Source: Paenibacillus macerans
GTDB lineage: Bacteria; Bacillota; Bacilli; Paenibacillales; Paenibacillaceae
NCBI RefSeq assembly: GCF_900454495.1
Contig: NZ_UGSI01000001.1
Location: forward strand, 3,286,001-3,350,000
Direction: 5' to 3'
Length of the DNA: 64,000 nt
Shown here: piece after piece, positions 23,272-32,589 of the stretch
Layout of the letters: each line of letters opens with the position of its first letter
How positions within the stretch are numbered: position 1 is the first letter of the stretch
The notes under the pieces: generated by a model
What the model saw: only the letters and a program-made list of their open reading frames with translations
What the model was told of the DNA's origin: nothing
Databases searched by the model: none
Translations under genes and position numbers: made by a program

Positions 23272-24603
23272 TTACTGCTTGCCGGCGTTGTAGTTGCCCG
23301 CAACCGCGTCCAGCGTCTCCTTGGCCGGAGCGTTCTGGAAAATAATTCTTTGCGCCGCTTTGGCCAGATCCGTGCTCAAAAGGGTATAATCCGCCGGATA
23401 GAAAACGATTTGACCGCTTTCGCTTGCCTCCTGCTTCCAGCGCAGCAGTTCCTCGTAGTTCGGCAACGCAGTTACCGCGGCATCCTCGTAAGCGGAGGAC
23501 AGCACGGGCATAACGCCGGCCTCGGCCCATTTAATCTGCGATTCTTTGCTCAAGTAATATTTAATGAACTCCCACGCCTGATCGGGATGTTTGGTGTTCG
23601 CCCCGATCGCCAGCGTCTGGCCGGCGACCATGGTCGGCGCAGGCTGCCCTTTTTCGAACGGAGGCATCGGCGTCGTCAGAATGTTTTGGCCGACCTCGGA
23701 GCCTCTGATCGCCGAAGCGCGCATCGTTCCCGACACCGCCGTGGCGATGTTGCCGGCTTTGAGCCCGCTTGTGATGTCGTCGGCCGTCATCGAAATCGTC
23801 TGATTGTTCATCGCCCCGCTGTCCACCATGTCTTTCAGGAAATTGATCGCTTTGACGCCGGCGTCATCGTTAAACACCGCTTTACCGTCCGCGTCGAACA
23901 TCTGGCCGCCCGCCGCCCGCAAAATCGGAATATAGGTCTCCATAAACGATGCCGCGTTTGCTCCTTCGGACATGCCGACCGCGAATCCCAGCCGATTGCC
24001 GTCCCCCACCTGCTTCGAAGCTGCGAGCAGCTCGGGCAGCGTTTCCGGAGCTTTCAGACCGGCCGCGTCGTAAAGGTCTTTGCGGTAGAACAGGGTGAAT
24101 ACCCTCGCCTCCCAAGGCATCGCCATAATTTCGCCGTTCAGCTTGAGCTGGTCCGCCGAATAGATATAATCGTCTTGGCCTTCCTGAGCCAGCCATTCTG
24201 CCGCGTATTTAGTGATGGGCTGAATTGTCTTGGCTTCGGTATGCATTTTCAACAGATCGGTGTAAACGTTCAAAATATCCGGTCCTCCGCCCGAAGCGGT
24301 TGCTTGAATGACCTGGGAATCGATCTTGGAAAAGTGAACGCTTTCAACCGAAACTTTGATGTCGCTCTGGCTGGCGTTAAAGCTCGCGACGATGCTTTTT
24401 AACGCCGCCGATCTCGGATCGTCCTGCTGCTCCGGGTTAAGGAACGTCCACAATCTTAGCTCCACGGGTTTCCCGGCATCTCCGGTTGCCGAATTGCCCG
24501 GCGAGTTTGAGCTGCCCGACGTTTCCCCGCCCCCCGAATTGCCGCAACCGGCCAGCGCTCCGATCATCACTACGGTAAAGATAAAGGCCCAAAGCTTTTT
24601 CAT
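23272..24603 (-). CDS. Sugar ABC transporter substrate-binding lipoprotein (family 1)
   Basis: 443-aa extracellular solute-binding protein. MKKLWAFIFTVVMIGAL is followed by the lipobox AGC (Cys near residue 20) and a Gly/Ser tether. The core has ELRLWTFLNPEQQDD, the carbohydrate-binding-protein segment LYDAAGLKAPETLPELLAASK near residue 175 and AWEFIKYYLSKESQIKWAE near 360. It lies 60 bp downstream of the permease gene. Ligand unknown. Confidence 0.93.
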   Translation of the reverse strand: MKKLWAFIFTVVMIGALAGCGNSGGGETSGSSNSPGNSATGDAGKPVELRLWTFLNPEQQDDPRSAALKSIVASFNASQSDIKVSVESVHFSKIDSQVIQATASGGGPDILNVYTDLLKMHTEAKTIQPITKYAAEWLAQEGQDDYIYSADQLKLNGEIMAMPWEARVFTLFYRKDLYDAAGLKAPETLPELLAASKQVGDGNRLGFAVGMSEGANAASFMETYIPILRAAGGQMFDADGKAVFNDDAGVKAINFLKDMVDSGAMNNQTISMTADDITSGLKAGNIATAVSGTMRASAIRGSEVGQNILTTPMPPFEKGQPAPTMVAGQTLAIGANTKHPDQAWEFIKYYLSKESQIKWAEAGVMPVLSSAYEDAAVTALPNYEELLRWKQEASESGQIVFYPADYTLLSTDLAKAAQRIIFQNAPAKETLDAVAGNYNAGKQ

Positions 24604-24662
24604 GTTTAAAACCCCCCAGTCGTTTAGTTATGTGAAGAGGTTGTCCCTCTTGACACCGCCGA

Positions 24663-25508
24663 TTACCCCTTGACCGCACCCGCGGACAAGCCGTCCACGA
24701 ATTTGGACTGCAAACAGACGAACAATACGACGACCGGAATGACCGAGATGACCACAGCGGCCATCAGTTGTCCCCAGTTGATGCCGTACTGGGTAATGTA
24801 GTTGTACAGGCCGACGGACAAAAGCCGCAGCTCGTCCTTGGTCGTAAAGGAGAAGGCCACAAGAAAATCGTTCCATACGTAGATGGCGGACAACAGCGCG
24901 CCGGCGGCCAGTCCGGGCTGGGAGACGGGAAGAATCAGCTGGTAGAAGGTGCGAAGCGGCGAGCTGCCGTCGACCTTGGCCGCTTCCTCGATCTCCTTGG
25001 GGACGGAGTCGAAGAACCCGCGCAGCACCCAAATCAGCATCGGCGTTCGCCAGGCCGTGTAAATCAGGATCATGCCGATAAAGGTGTCGTACAGACCGGC
25101 CTTGACGGCGGTTAAATAAAGCGGAATCAGAACGGCAATGCCCGGAATCATCGAAGTCATGAGAATCAGGAACAGGATTATTTTTTTGCCCCGGAAATGA
25201 AATCTTGAAGCCGCGTACGCCGCATGCGCGGAGATAGACAGGGAAGCCAGGATGGAAACGGCCGCGACCAGCATGCTGTTCAGAAAATAGCGGGGAAAGT
25301 TGGAATGAAACAGCACGTTGGCGTAGTTCTCGAAAGTAGGCTGCGCCGGAATCCATTGCGGCGGATACTGCACGATCATCGCCTCGGACTTGAGCGAAGT
25401 GCTGACCGCCCATAAAATCGGGATAAGCGCAAAGGCGGAGCTTAAAATCAATACGACATACACGAGGAGATTAAACCATTTTCCGTTGGATATTAGCCTG
25501 CTTTGCAT
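24663..25508 (-). CDS. Sugar ABC transporter permease, MalG type
   Basis: 281-aa membrane protein with about six hydrophobic segments and the cytoplasmic EAA loop at about residues 188-205 (PKEIEEAAKVDGSSPLRTFY), which docks with the shared ATPase. ATG 25508 has GAAAGGGGGAACG upstream. No ATPase gene is in the cluster, so a multipurpose MsmX-type ATPase is the likely partner, as is common for such importers in Bacillales. Confidence 0.94.
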   Translation of the reverse strand: MQSRLISNGKWFNLLVYVVLILSSAFALIPILWAVSTSLKSEAMIVQYPPQWIPAQPTFENYANVLFHSNFPRYFLNSMLVAAVSILASLSISAHAAYAASRFHFRGKKIILFLILMTSMIPGIAVLIPLYLTAVKAGLYDTFIGMILIYTAWRTPMLIWVLRGFFDSVPKEIEEAAKVDGSSPLRTFYQLILPVSQPGLAAGALLSAIYVWNDFLVAFSFTTKDELRLLSVGLYNYITQYGINWGQLMAAVVISVIPVVVLFVCLQSKFVDGLSAGAVKG

Positions 25509-25533
25509 AGCCGTTCCCCCTTTCTTGTGTTCG

Positions 25534-26409
25534 CTATTCTTTATTTTTAAGCGCTTTCACATATAGTAAGCTCAAAATGATGTTGAAGCCGAAAAGCAGG
25601 ACGCTGAACGCCGAACCCATGCCGATGTTCCAATATTCGAAGCCTTCCTTGAACGCCCGCAGGCTTAACGTCTCCGTAGCGCTGAACGGTCCGCCGCCGG
25701 TAAAGACGTAAATTAATGTCACCATGTTAAAATACTCCAGGCTAAGCATGATCAACGTAACCAGAACCGTCGGTTTGATCAGCGGCAGCGTGATGTGCGT
25801 GAACGACTTCCAGCCGGTCGCACCGTCGACCCGCCCCGCTTCGTAAAGCTCGGAGGAAATCGTCTGCAGCGCGGCCAAAATAAGCACCAGCGCGATCGGG
25901 AAGGTGTTCCAAACGTTGGCGGCGATCAGCGCGAGATTGGCTCCCCCGCTGGTGCTGAGCAGATCGACCTTGGCGCCGCCAAACCGCTCGATCACATAAT
26001 TCACGGGACCATAGTTGGCGTTGATCAGCCATTTCCACAATAGCGCCGTAACCGTTTGCGAAATGACCCAAGGCAAGATGATCGCCGTTCTGAACAAAAC
26101 TCTGAACTTGATTTTCATATTTAACAGAACAGCCAGCAGCGTGCTTAGGGGAACTACGATCAGAATCGAACCGAATACGTAGACAAATGAATTTCCGATG
26201 TTTTTGAGACCGCTTTCATTTTTGAAAATGGAGAGAAAATTGCCGGCGCCCACATAAGCTCCCGTTTTTACATATTCCGTTTCGTACATGCTCCATTTTA
26301 TGGCCACGGCGATCGGATAAAACGATACCAGCAAAACCAGCAGCAGCGCGGGGGCCATAAAAGCGTAGGCAATCCATTTTTCGCTATTTTTCTTCCCGAT
26401 CGTCTCCAT
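25534..26409 (-). CDS. Sugar ABC transporter permease, MalF/UgpA type
   Basis: 291-aa membrane protein with six hydrophobic segments and the EAA loop SELYEAGRVDGATGWKSFTH near residues 188-207. It is the first gene of the operon, 25 bp ahead of the second permease, with GCAGGAGGCAG before ATG 26409. The promoter region about 60 bp upstream contains the IclR-type operator. Confidence 0.94.
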   Translation of the reverse strand: METIGKKNSEKWIAYAFMAPALLLVLLVSFYPIAVAIKWSMYETEYVKTGAYVGAGNFLSIFKNESGLKNIGNSFVYVFGSILIVVPLSTLLAVLLNMKIKFRVLFRTAIILPWVISQTVTALLWKWLINANYGPVNYVIERFGGAKVDLLSTSGGANLALIAANVWNTFPIALVLILAALQTISSELYEAGRVDGATGWKSFTHITLPLIKPTVLVTLIMLSLEYFNMVTLIYVFTGGGPFSATETLSLRAFKEGFEYWNIGMGSAFSVLLFGFNIILSLLYVKALKNKE

Positions 26410-26447
26410 TTGTCTGCCTCCTGCCTTAGATATTAAAGTATAAATGA

Positions 26448-26480
26448 TGGAATTTGTTCCATATTATAGAACATCGTTCT
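26448..26480. promoter_or_regulatory. Operator/promoter of the sugar ABC operon
   Basis: AGAACATCGTTCT (26468-26480) is a near-perfect palindrome matching the copy upstream of iclR. A minus-strand TATAAT (26463-26468) abuts it, and a second palindrome TGGAATTTGTTCCA (26448-26461) lies just downstream. Confidence 0.8.
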
Positions 26481-26531
26481 TGATATTGCGTAAAAAAAAG
26501 CGGAGTCCCCCCTTTCAGGCGTACAATGAGA

Positions 26532-27284
26532 TTAAGGCAGCTGTCTTTCGATTTGTTGCTTGTGCTGCTTCAGCAGGCCGGCGAAAAACTCAATTTTGTC
26601 CTCGTCAAACCGCAAGGAAGGACCGGATATGCTGATTGCCGCGAATGGATACCCTCTTCTGTCCATAATGGGAACACCGACGCCTTTGATTCCGTATTCA
26701 TGCTCCATGTTGTCTACCGAATACCCCCTTTTTCTTGATTTGATCAGTTCGGCCCGCATCGCCTCTTTATTGGTGATCGTGTTTTCGGTAAATTGCGTAA
26801 AATCGTCCTGCAGCAAGCTTTCGAGTTCGTCGTCCGGCAAAAAAGCCAGCATCGCTTTTCCCGTCGCGGTGCAGTACACTGGAGCCATGACGCCCATCTT
26901 GGATGTCTCCATGATCGTGCCGGACGTGCAGGCGTAGTCCAGGTAGAGCACCTGTTTATTGTGCAGAATGGCGTAATATACGATTTCGTCCGTTTCGTTG
27001 GCGATTTGCTTGATGTGCGGCTGGATGAAGTCTCTTTCGTGCAGATTGCTGCTGATAATGTTGCTGAGCTTCAGGATATTGAGGCCCAGCCTATATTTGT
27101 TGGTCTGCGGATTCTTCGTCAAATAACCGTGTTTTTCGAAAGTGGATACGATGTTGTGCACATTGCTTTTGTACAAACCAAGCTTGTTGCAGATCTCCGT
27201 GATGCCCAGCTCCGGCTCTTCAACGGAAAAACATTCCAGAACATCCAACGCTTTGGACAGGGACTTTAATTTTGATTCTTCCAT
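26532..27284 (-). CDS. IclR-family transcriptional regulator
   Basis: 250-aa regulator with an N-terminal winged helix (LGITEICNKLGLYKSNVHNI, about residues 23-42) and the C-terminal IclR effector domain (APVYCTATGKAMLAFLP near 131-147, GVGVPIMDRRGYPFAAISIS near 203-222). It is encoded upstream of and in the same direction as the sugar operon, separated by about 120 bp carrying the operator. The same 13-bp operator stands downstream of its own promoter, implying autoregulation. Confidence 0.94.
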   Translation of the reverse strand: MEESKLKSLSKALDVLECFSVEEPELGITEICNKLGLYKSNVHNIVSTFEKHGYLTKNPQTNKYRLGLNILKLSNIISSNLHERDFIQPHIKQIANETDEIVYYAILHNKQVLYLDYACTSGTIMETSKMGVMAPVYCTATGKAMLAFLPDDELESLLQDDFTQFTENTITNKEAMRAELIKSRKRGYSVDNMEHEYGIKGVGVPIMDRRGYPFAAISISGPSLRFDEDKIEFFAGLLKQHKQQIERQLP

Positions 27285-27309
27285 GGCCTCAGGACCTCTC
27301 TCTTTTATC

Positions 27310-27380
27310 GTCGTTCTACATTAGAGAACGTCGTTCTATTTCTATATCGACATTATGGAATGCGCTTTCATTTTTGTCAA
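27310..27380 (-). promoter_or_regulatory. iclR promoter and operator
   Basis: On the minus strand TTGACA (27375-27380) and CATAAT (27352-27357) are 17 bp apart. The palindrome AGAACGTCGTTCT lies at 27325-27337, immediately downstream of the expected start point, and a further half-site TCGTTCT at about 27311-27317. Confidence 0.82.
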
Positions 27381-27496
27381 GGGGTATTTTCGACTTTATT
27401 TCGACAATTATCCTGCGTACTAGCCTGTTGAAAACCCAGGCGGCTGAAACATAAGGGAAAAAAATGGCGTTACTTCGGCGATATCCCACATGTTAA

Positions 27497-27649
27497 GAAA
27501 AATAGAGGAAATTTATGTCGCTATTTTCTCGAATCGCAGAGGAATGGGCATTTTTTGCAGCGTCATAGGAAAATAAGACCATAAAATTCCGCTAAAGGTG
27601 ATGAACAGGCTAGACTCCGGATAATAAGAACATATAGTTCCGTTATTTG
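27497..27649. repeat. Palindrome cluster, family A (locus 3)
   Basis: Three units (about 27498-27528, 27569-27594, 27619-27649) of the AAATARnG...CCGCTA/CTATTT type between iclR and cbiB. No gene is seen in 27381-27796. Confidence 0.7.
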
Positions 27650-27796
27650 TATGGACGTTTCTGAGACAGCCTGATTTTTATTGCAATTCGGTTCATGCTC
27701 GCTGAGTATCCTCGTTTCTGGCACCAAGAACAAATGGAAATCAGCGATACATGGTACTCACCCGCAGATGAACCACGTTATTTAAGAAGCAAGCCG

Positions 27797-28768
27797 CTAG
27801 ATCCAGGCAATTCCCCCGCTTCGCCAAATCCACAGCGCTGTGCCCAGCAAGACGAAGACGCCGGCCACCCAAAAAAGCAGCTGAGCGGTGCGCGGGATGT
27901 CCTGGGGCTCTAGCTCGCGGGTTTTGTCGCCCATATAAGCGCGGAACGAGACGACGCCGCGGTAGCTGTTTTTGCCGCCCAGCCGCACCCCGAGCGCTCC
28001 GGCGACCGCCGCCTCCGGGCGGCCGCTGTTCGGGCTCGGATGCTTCGGGGCGTCGCGGCGCACCGTGCGCCAGGCCCGGGCCGCGTCGAGCCGAAGCGTC
28101 CAGGCCGCCGCGACCAGCAGCAGCGCCGTCAGCCGGGCGGGGATGAAATTGGCGATGTCGTCCAGCCGGGCGGAAGCCCAGCCGAGATCGATGTACTTGT
28201 CGTTTTTGTAGCCGACCATCGAATCGAGGGTGTTGACCGCCCGGTAAGCCATCGCCAGCGGGGCCCCGCCCAGCAGCGCGAAAAACAGCGGCGACACCAC
28301 GGCGTCGACGATGTTTTCCGCGACCGTTTCGACGGCGCCGCGGGTAATTTCCGGCGCATCCAGGTGCGCCGTGTCGCGGCCGACGATCATGCCTAGCGAT
28401 CGCCGGGCCCCGGGGAGGTCGCCGCGCAGCAGGTGGCCGTGCACGTCCATGCCGGCGTCTCGCAGGCCTTTGGCCGCGATCGTCGTCCAGATCAGCGCGG
28501 CTTCCGCCAGCGCCGCGAGCCACGGGCTGACCTGGGCCAGGAGCCGCAGCGCGGCCCAGGTCAAGGCAAAGCTGCCGCCGGCGACCAGCAGCGGCAGCAA
28601 CACCCCCGCCGCGCGGTAGCGGCGGGGAGGAACGAGGCGGCGGAGCGCCGCCTCGAGCGCGGCGACCGCCTTGCCCATCCCGACGACGGGATGGGGCAGC
28701 CAGCGCGGGTCGCCGAGCAGCCGGTCGAGCAAATACGCGACCGGCAACACCCACCACGCCGCCGTCAT
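27797..28768 (-). CDS. cbiB: Adenosylcobinamide-phosphate synthase CbiB
   Basis: Membrane enzyme that attaches the aminopropanol (phosphate) arm to adenosylcobyric acid. The 323-aa product has the family segments AYLLDRLLGDPRWLPHPVVG (residues about 11-30), AENIVDAVVSPLFFALLGG, the NTLDSMVGYKNDKYIDLG motif near residue 183 and GRPEAAVAGALGVRLGGKNS near 250. The open frame extends to 29293, but that part is antisense-like sequence in the cbiZ gene; ATG 28768 overlaps the cbiZ stop by 4 bp. It acts with CobD, which supplies aminopropanol phosphate. Confidence 0.95.
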   Translation of the reverse strand: MTAAWWVLPVAYLLDRLLGDPRWLPHPVVGMGKAVAALEAALRRLVPPRRYRAAGVLLPLLVAGGSFALTWAALRLLAQVSPWLAALAEAALIWTTIAAKGLRDAGMDVHGHLLRGDLPGARRSLGMIVGRDTAHLDAPEITRGAVETVAENIVDAVVSPLFFALLGGAPLAMAYRAVNTLDSMVGYKNDKYIDLGWASARLDDIANFIPARLTALLLVAAAWTLRLDAARAWRTVRRDAPKHPSPNSGRPEAAVAGALGVRLGGKNSYRGVVSFRAYMGDKTRELEPQDIPRTAQLLFWVAGVFVLLGTALWIWRSGGIAWI

Positions 28769-29535
28769 GGGCGCAGCTCCTGCCCTGTCCCTGCCCCTGC
28801 CCCCGTTTCCGCTTCGGCCTCCGCCGCAGCGCGCAGCGACTCGGTCACGGCGGCGTACACCAGGCGGCCCACCGTGCCGCCAAGGTCCGTGGCGGTGCCG
28901 GCGTACGCGTGCAGCAGCGGCCAGCCGGCCCGCTGGCTTGCGCCGAGCACAACCGCATCGGTCGTGGTGCCGGTGGCCGCAAGGCCGTTCTCGGCGTCGC
29001 GCACGCCGAGATCCGCGAGCGCGGCCGTTTTGGCCTCCGTCGCCGTGATCACGGCGTTCACCAGCGCCGCCGGCGTCAGCCGCCCGTCCACGGCCAGCAT
29101 GATGTTGATCGTTCCCGGCGTCCAGGAGGCCGGGAACGTCGTCCGCCGCACGCCGGCCCGCGCGGCGTTCCCCGCCCCCGCCGTCGCGCAGCAGAAGACG
29201 GCGAAATCTTCGCCGCGTTCCTCCGCTACGGCGGCGTGCCGCAGCTGCACGGCCGTCAGCAATCCGGCCGTCCCTTCCGCCGGATATCCCCACTCGCGCA
29301 GCAGCGCCGCAATATCCCGCAGCGGGGCGTCGCAGCGGTAAGTCCGGTCAACATAGATGTTGACCATCCGCCGTAAAACCCCGGGCCCGCCGCCAAACAC
29401 CAAGCTGCCAAGGCCGTCCAGCTCTTCCGGGGCCTCCAGCAGCAAATGCCGCTCCTCAAAATGAAGGCGCAGCCCCGGCCATACCTCCGAGTTATAAACG
29501 GTTCCCGGTTCCCCCGTCACAAAAGGCATCGTCAT
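28765..29535 (-). CDS. cbiZ: Adenosylcobinamide amidohydrolase CbiZ
   Basis: Hydrolyses adenosylcobinamide to adenosylcobyric acid, letting imported incomplete or foreign corrinoids be rebuilt through CbiB. The 256-aa product has RTTFPASWTPGTINIML near residues 129-145, ITATEAKTAALADLGVRD and the signature GLAATGTTTDAVVLG near 184-198. The C-terminal 20 residues are an Ala/Glu/Gly-rich tail. ATG 29535 lies just 4 bp from the end of cobD, so the three genes form a tight operon. The similarity to CbiZ is clear; activity on pseudocobalamin-type corrinoids is not decidable. Confidence 0.93.
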   Translation of the reverse strand: MTMPFVTGEPGTVYNSEVWPGLRLHFEERHLLLEAPEELDGLGSLVFGGGPGVLRRMVNIYVDRTYRCDAPLRDIAALLREWGYPAEGTAGLLTAVQLRHAAVAEERGEDFAVFCCATAGAGNAARAGVRRTTFPASWTPGTINIMLAVDGRLTPAALVNAVITATEAKTAALADLGVRDAENGLAATGTTTDAVVLGASQRAGWPLLHAYAGTATDLGGTVGRLVYAAVTESLRAAAEAEAETGAGAGTGQELRP

Positions 29536-29539
29536 ACTA

Positions 29540-30655
29540 TTAACCCTCCAATCCTCCCATTACCTGTTCCATTTCCCACACCAGCTTCGCGCAGGCCGCT
29601 TCATCCTTAACGGCAACGCGAATATCCCGCTCCCCGAGCCCCGGATACATCGCGCAGCTGCGCACCAGCACCCCGCGCCGTCCGAGCGCTTCCTGCATCC
29701 GTTCCGCGGTCCAGAGCTCCGGCAGGCGGACGAGCAAAAAGTTCGCTTCCCCCGGCCACGTCCGGCAGCCAAGCCGCCCTAGCGCCTCGCGCAGCCGTTC
29801 GCGCTGCCGCTCAACCAGCGCGATCGTCGCCCGTTCATAATCGGCATCCGCCCGCAGACAAATTTCGCCGGCCAAGAGCGCCAGCATGTTTACGCTCCAC
29901 GTCACCCGCTTGTCCCGCATCGCCGCAGCCAGCCTTGGATGCGCCGCCGCAAACCCGAGCCGCAGCCCCGGGATCGCGTAAAACTTCGTCATCGAGCGGA
30001 TGACGATCAGATGAGGGTACGCCTCAAGCTCGGGAAGCAAGGTGCAGCGCCGCTCCTCCGGGATAAAATCGATAAACGCTTCGTCCACCGCCACATAGGT
30101 GCCGTACGCTTCCCCCGCTTCAGCGAACCGCCGCAGCTCGTCCAAACCGTACTGCACCCCGTTGGGATTGTTCGGCTGCCCGACAAACACCATGTCCGTA
30201 TCGCGGATCAGCCGCGTCACCTCGTCCGGGTCGGCCTTGAAATCGCGCTCCTCCGTGCCGAACACCGCAACCACCTCCGCGCCATACCGCTCCGACAAGC
30301 TGCGGTATTCCGAAAAGCAGGGCTCGACGATCCCCACTTTTCCCGGAGACAGCGCGAGCAAGGCCAAGGCCATATTTTCCGCGGCCCCGTTGCCGATGAC
30401 AAACGACGGCTCGGCAAGCCGATAGCGTTCCGACAGCAGCGCGACAAGACGCCGGTGCCCGGGGTCCGGGTAGCGCACCACCTCCGGCAGCGCGTTCCTG
30501 AGCGCTTCCAGCAATCCCGGCGGCGGACCGAGCGGATTGATGTTGGCGCTGAAGTCCGTAAATCCGCCGGCCGCCGCGCCGTATTTAAGCGTGGCCGTTT
30601 CCAGATCTCCCCCGTGTCCGTAAATTTCCAACACGTCCATCATTCCTCTTTTCAT
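29540..30655 (-). CDS. cobD: L-threonine-O-3-phosphate decarboxylase CobD
   Basis: PLP enzyme related to histidinol-phosphate aminotransferase that makes (R)-1-amino-2-propanol phosphate for CbiB. Family segments are YGHGGDLETATLKYG, FSANINPLGPP near residue 35, FVGQPNNPNGVQYGLDELRR and the PLP lysine in VIRSMTKFYAIPGLRLGFA near residues 220-238. ATG 30655 follows GGAAGGATT; ATGs at 30643 and 30640 and a TTG at 30664 are possible. The aminotransferase family is certain; the CobD role is supported by cbiZ and cbiB directly downstream. No B12 riboswitch is seen upstream. Confidence 0.9.
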   Translation of the reverse strand: MKRGMMDVLEIYGHGGDLETATLKYGAAAGGFTDFSANINPLGPPPGLLEALRNALPEVVRYPDPGHRRLVALLSERYRLAEPSFVIGNGAAENMALALLALSPGKVGIVEPCFSEYRSLSERYGAEVVAVFGTEERDFKADPDEVTRLIRDTDMVFVGQPNNPNGVQYGLDELRRFAEAGEAYGTYVAVDEAFIDFIPEERRCTLLPELEAYPHLIVIRSMTKFYAIPGLRLGFAAAHPRLAAAMRDKRVTWSVNMLALLAGEICLRADADYERATIALVERQRERLREALGRLGCRTWPGEANFLLVRLPELWTAERMQEALGRRGVLVRSCAMYPGLGERDIRVAVKDEAACAKLVWEMEQVMGGLEG

Positions 30656-30894
30656 GTTCCGCAAATCCTTCCATTTTCACCAATGCCCTCATTATGAAGT
30701 TCCGGCCAGTCTCCGTCAATCCGCAAAAAACGCGGCCGACCGCAAAAAACGATAGGCTGAACTCCGCTGAAACGGTTCTTTGGTTTCAAGCCCGATTGGT
30801 TTACAATAGAAGTGAAGCTGTTTTCAAAGATTGCGGGAAACGCTCGAACGCCGGGCCGTCCGCAGACGAAAAGTGATAGGGGGAAAGAAACCTA

Positions 30895-31899
30895 ATGTTA
30901 TTTATCGACAACGAGGGGATTACCGATGCGTCCGTAAACCTGGCCATCGAGGAGTACGCCCTCAGACATCTTCCGCTGGAAGACGACAGCTATCTGCTTT
31001 TTTATATCAATGCCCCGTCGATCATCATCGGCAAACACCAGAACACGATCGAGGAAATCAACGCCGAATACGTCAAGGAAAACGGCGTGCAGGTCGTTCG
31101 CCGGCTTTCCGGGGGCGGAGCGGTATATCACGATCTGGGCAACCTCAATTTCAGCTTCATCACCAAAGATGACGGACAGTCGTTCCACAATTTCCGCAAA
31201 TTTACCGAGCCTGTCGTGCAGGCGCTCAAATCGCTGGGCGTCAACGCGGAGATGACCGGGCGCAACGACCTGCAGGTCGGGGAGCAAAAGATTTCCGGCA
31301 ACGCCCAATTTTCCACGCGCGGGCGGATGTTCAGCCACGGCACGCTGATGTTTAATCTGAACTTGGACAACGTGCAGGCTTCGCTTCACGCCAACCCGGA
31401 AAAATTCAAATCGAAAAGCACCAAATCCGTGCGCAGCCGGGTCGCCAACATCATTGATTTTCTGGACAAAAAAATGACGATCGAAGAGTTCCGCGCCGAG
31501 CTGCTGCGCCATATTTTCGGCATGGAGCCGGAGGCGGTGCCGCAATATAAACTGACCGAAAGCGATTGGGCCAAAATCCATGAAATCTCCAACCAGCGCT
31601 ACAAAAACTGGGACTGGAACTACGGATTGTCGCCGGAATGCAACGTCAAACACGCGAAAAAATTCCCGGTCGGCATCATCGATCTGCGCATGAACATCAA
31701 GGACGGGCATATTCAGGAGATCAAGATTTACGGCGATTTCTTCGGCGTCGGCGACGTCGCCGATATCGAGGACAAGCTGCGGGGCGTAAAATACGCGGAA
31801 GAGGCCGCGCGAACCGCGCTGGCCGGGATCGACATTAAACATTACTTCGGCAATCTGGAATTTGACGACTTTATCGGACTGGTATTCCTTGAAGAATAA
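30895..31899 (+). CDS. lplJ: Lipoate-protein ligase (LplJ/LplA type)
   Basis: Activates lipoate (or octanoate) with ATP and attaches it to E2 and GcvH lipoyl domains. The 334-aa product has the BPL/LplA catalytic fold with VVRRLSGGGAVYHDLGNLNF near residues 67-86, KISGNAQFSTRGRMFSHGTL near 130-149 (binding Lys) and a C-terminal accessory domain with DLRMNIKDGHIQEIKIYGDF. ATG 30895 follows TAGGGGGAAAG. A possible promoter (TTGGTT, 16 bp, TACAAT) lies at about 30780-30807. Length fits the large-form bacterial ligase. Confidence 0.95.
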   Translation: MLFIDNEGITDASVNLAIEEYALRHLPLEDDSYLLFYINAPSIIIGKHQNTIEEINAEYVKENGVQVVRRLSGGGAVYHDLGNLNFSFITKDDGQSFHNFRKFTEPVVQALKSLGVNAEMTGRNDLQVGEQKISGNAQFSTRGRMFSHGTLMFNLNLDNVQASLHANPEKFKSKSTKSVRSRVANIIDFLDKKMTIEEFRAELLRHIFGMEPEAVPQYKLTESDWAKIHEISNQRYKNWDWNYGLSPECNVKHAKKFPVGIIDLRMNIKDGHIQEIKIYGDFFGVGDVADIEDKLRGVKYAEEAARTALAGIDIKHYFGNLEFDDFIGLVFLEE

Positions 31900-31929
31900 G
31901 ACGTTTTCCGCACCGGGGGAGGGGCTGCG

Positions 31930-32589
31930 ATGAAACGCGCCCGTCTTGCCGATGCCGCGCTGCTGCTCGTGGCGCTGATGTGGGGCTGCACGTTCCTGAT
32001 CGTGCAGAACGCCGTCCGGGTGCTGCCGCCGTTTGCCTTTAACGGCATCCGCTTCCTGGGAGCGGCCCTGCTGCTCGCCCTGATCATTTCACTGTTTTAC
32101 CGCGGCCAGTGGCGCGAGCTGTCCTGGCGTATGGCGGGGCACGCCGCCCTGCTCGGCCTGTTCCTGTTCGCCGGCTATTCGTTTCAAACGGTGGGGCTGC
32201 TGTATACGACGACATCGAATGCCGGTTTCATTACCGGTTTGTCCGTCGTTATCGTTCCTTTTTTGTCCGTATGGCTGCTTAAGCACTCGATTTCCCGATA
32301 TACTTGGCTCAGCGCTATGCTGGCCGCGGCGGGCTTATATCTGCTGACCTTTGCCGGGTCCGCTTTGGCCTGGAACCTGGGCGACGGACTCGTCTTTTTG
32401 TGCGCGATCGGCTTTGCCCTGCACGTGGCTTACACCGGCGTATTTGCGCCCCGCTATCCGGCTTTGCCCTTAGCCTCGCTGCAGATGGCGGCGGTCGGCA
32501 TCCTTAGCGTCATCGGTTCCTTATGGTTTGAAGATACCGGCCCGATGAGGGGGAAGTCCTCGAACCGGCCGATAGAAATGGAAAAATAA
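31930..32589 (+). pseudogene. EamA/DMT-family transporter, C-terminally truncated
   Basis: Inner-membrane drug/metabolite transporter family, normally about 300 aa with ten helices in two EamA repeats. This frame holds the first repeat (LLLVALMWGCTFLIVQNAV near residue 10, TTTSNAGFITGLSVV near 93) but only the first two or three helices of the second, ending after GILSVIGSLWFED near residue 204; a non-hydrophobic tail of about 15 residues follows, then a stop and, 11 bp on, the next gene. A deletion of roughly 90 codons is the simplest cause. Whether the short form is functional cannot be said. Confidence 0.75.

Noticed and set aside
26468..26480. LexA box upstream of the sugar ABC operon
   Set aside because: GAAC and GTTC are 3 bp apart instead of 4, and the same site stands at iclR, so an IclR operator fits better.
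28433..29341. Several long plus-strand frames across cbiB and cbiZ
   Set aside because: Shadows in very GC-rich sequence; the minus-strand genes show full family motifs and 4-bp overlaps.
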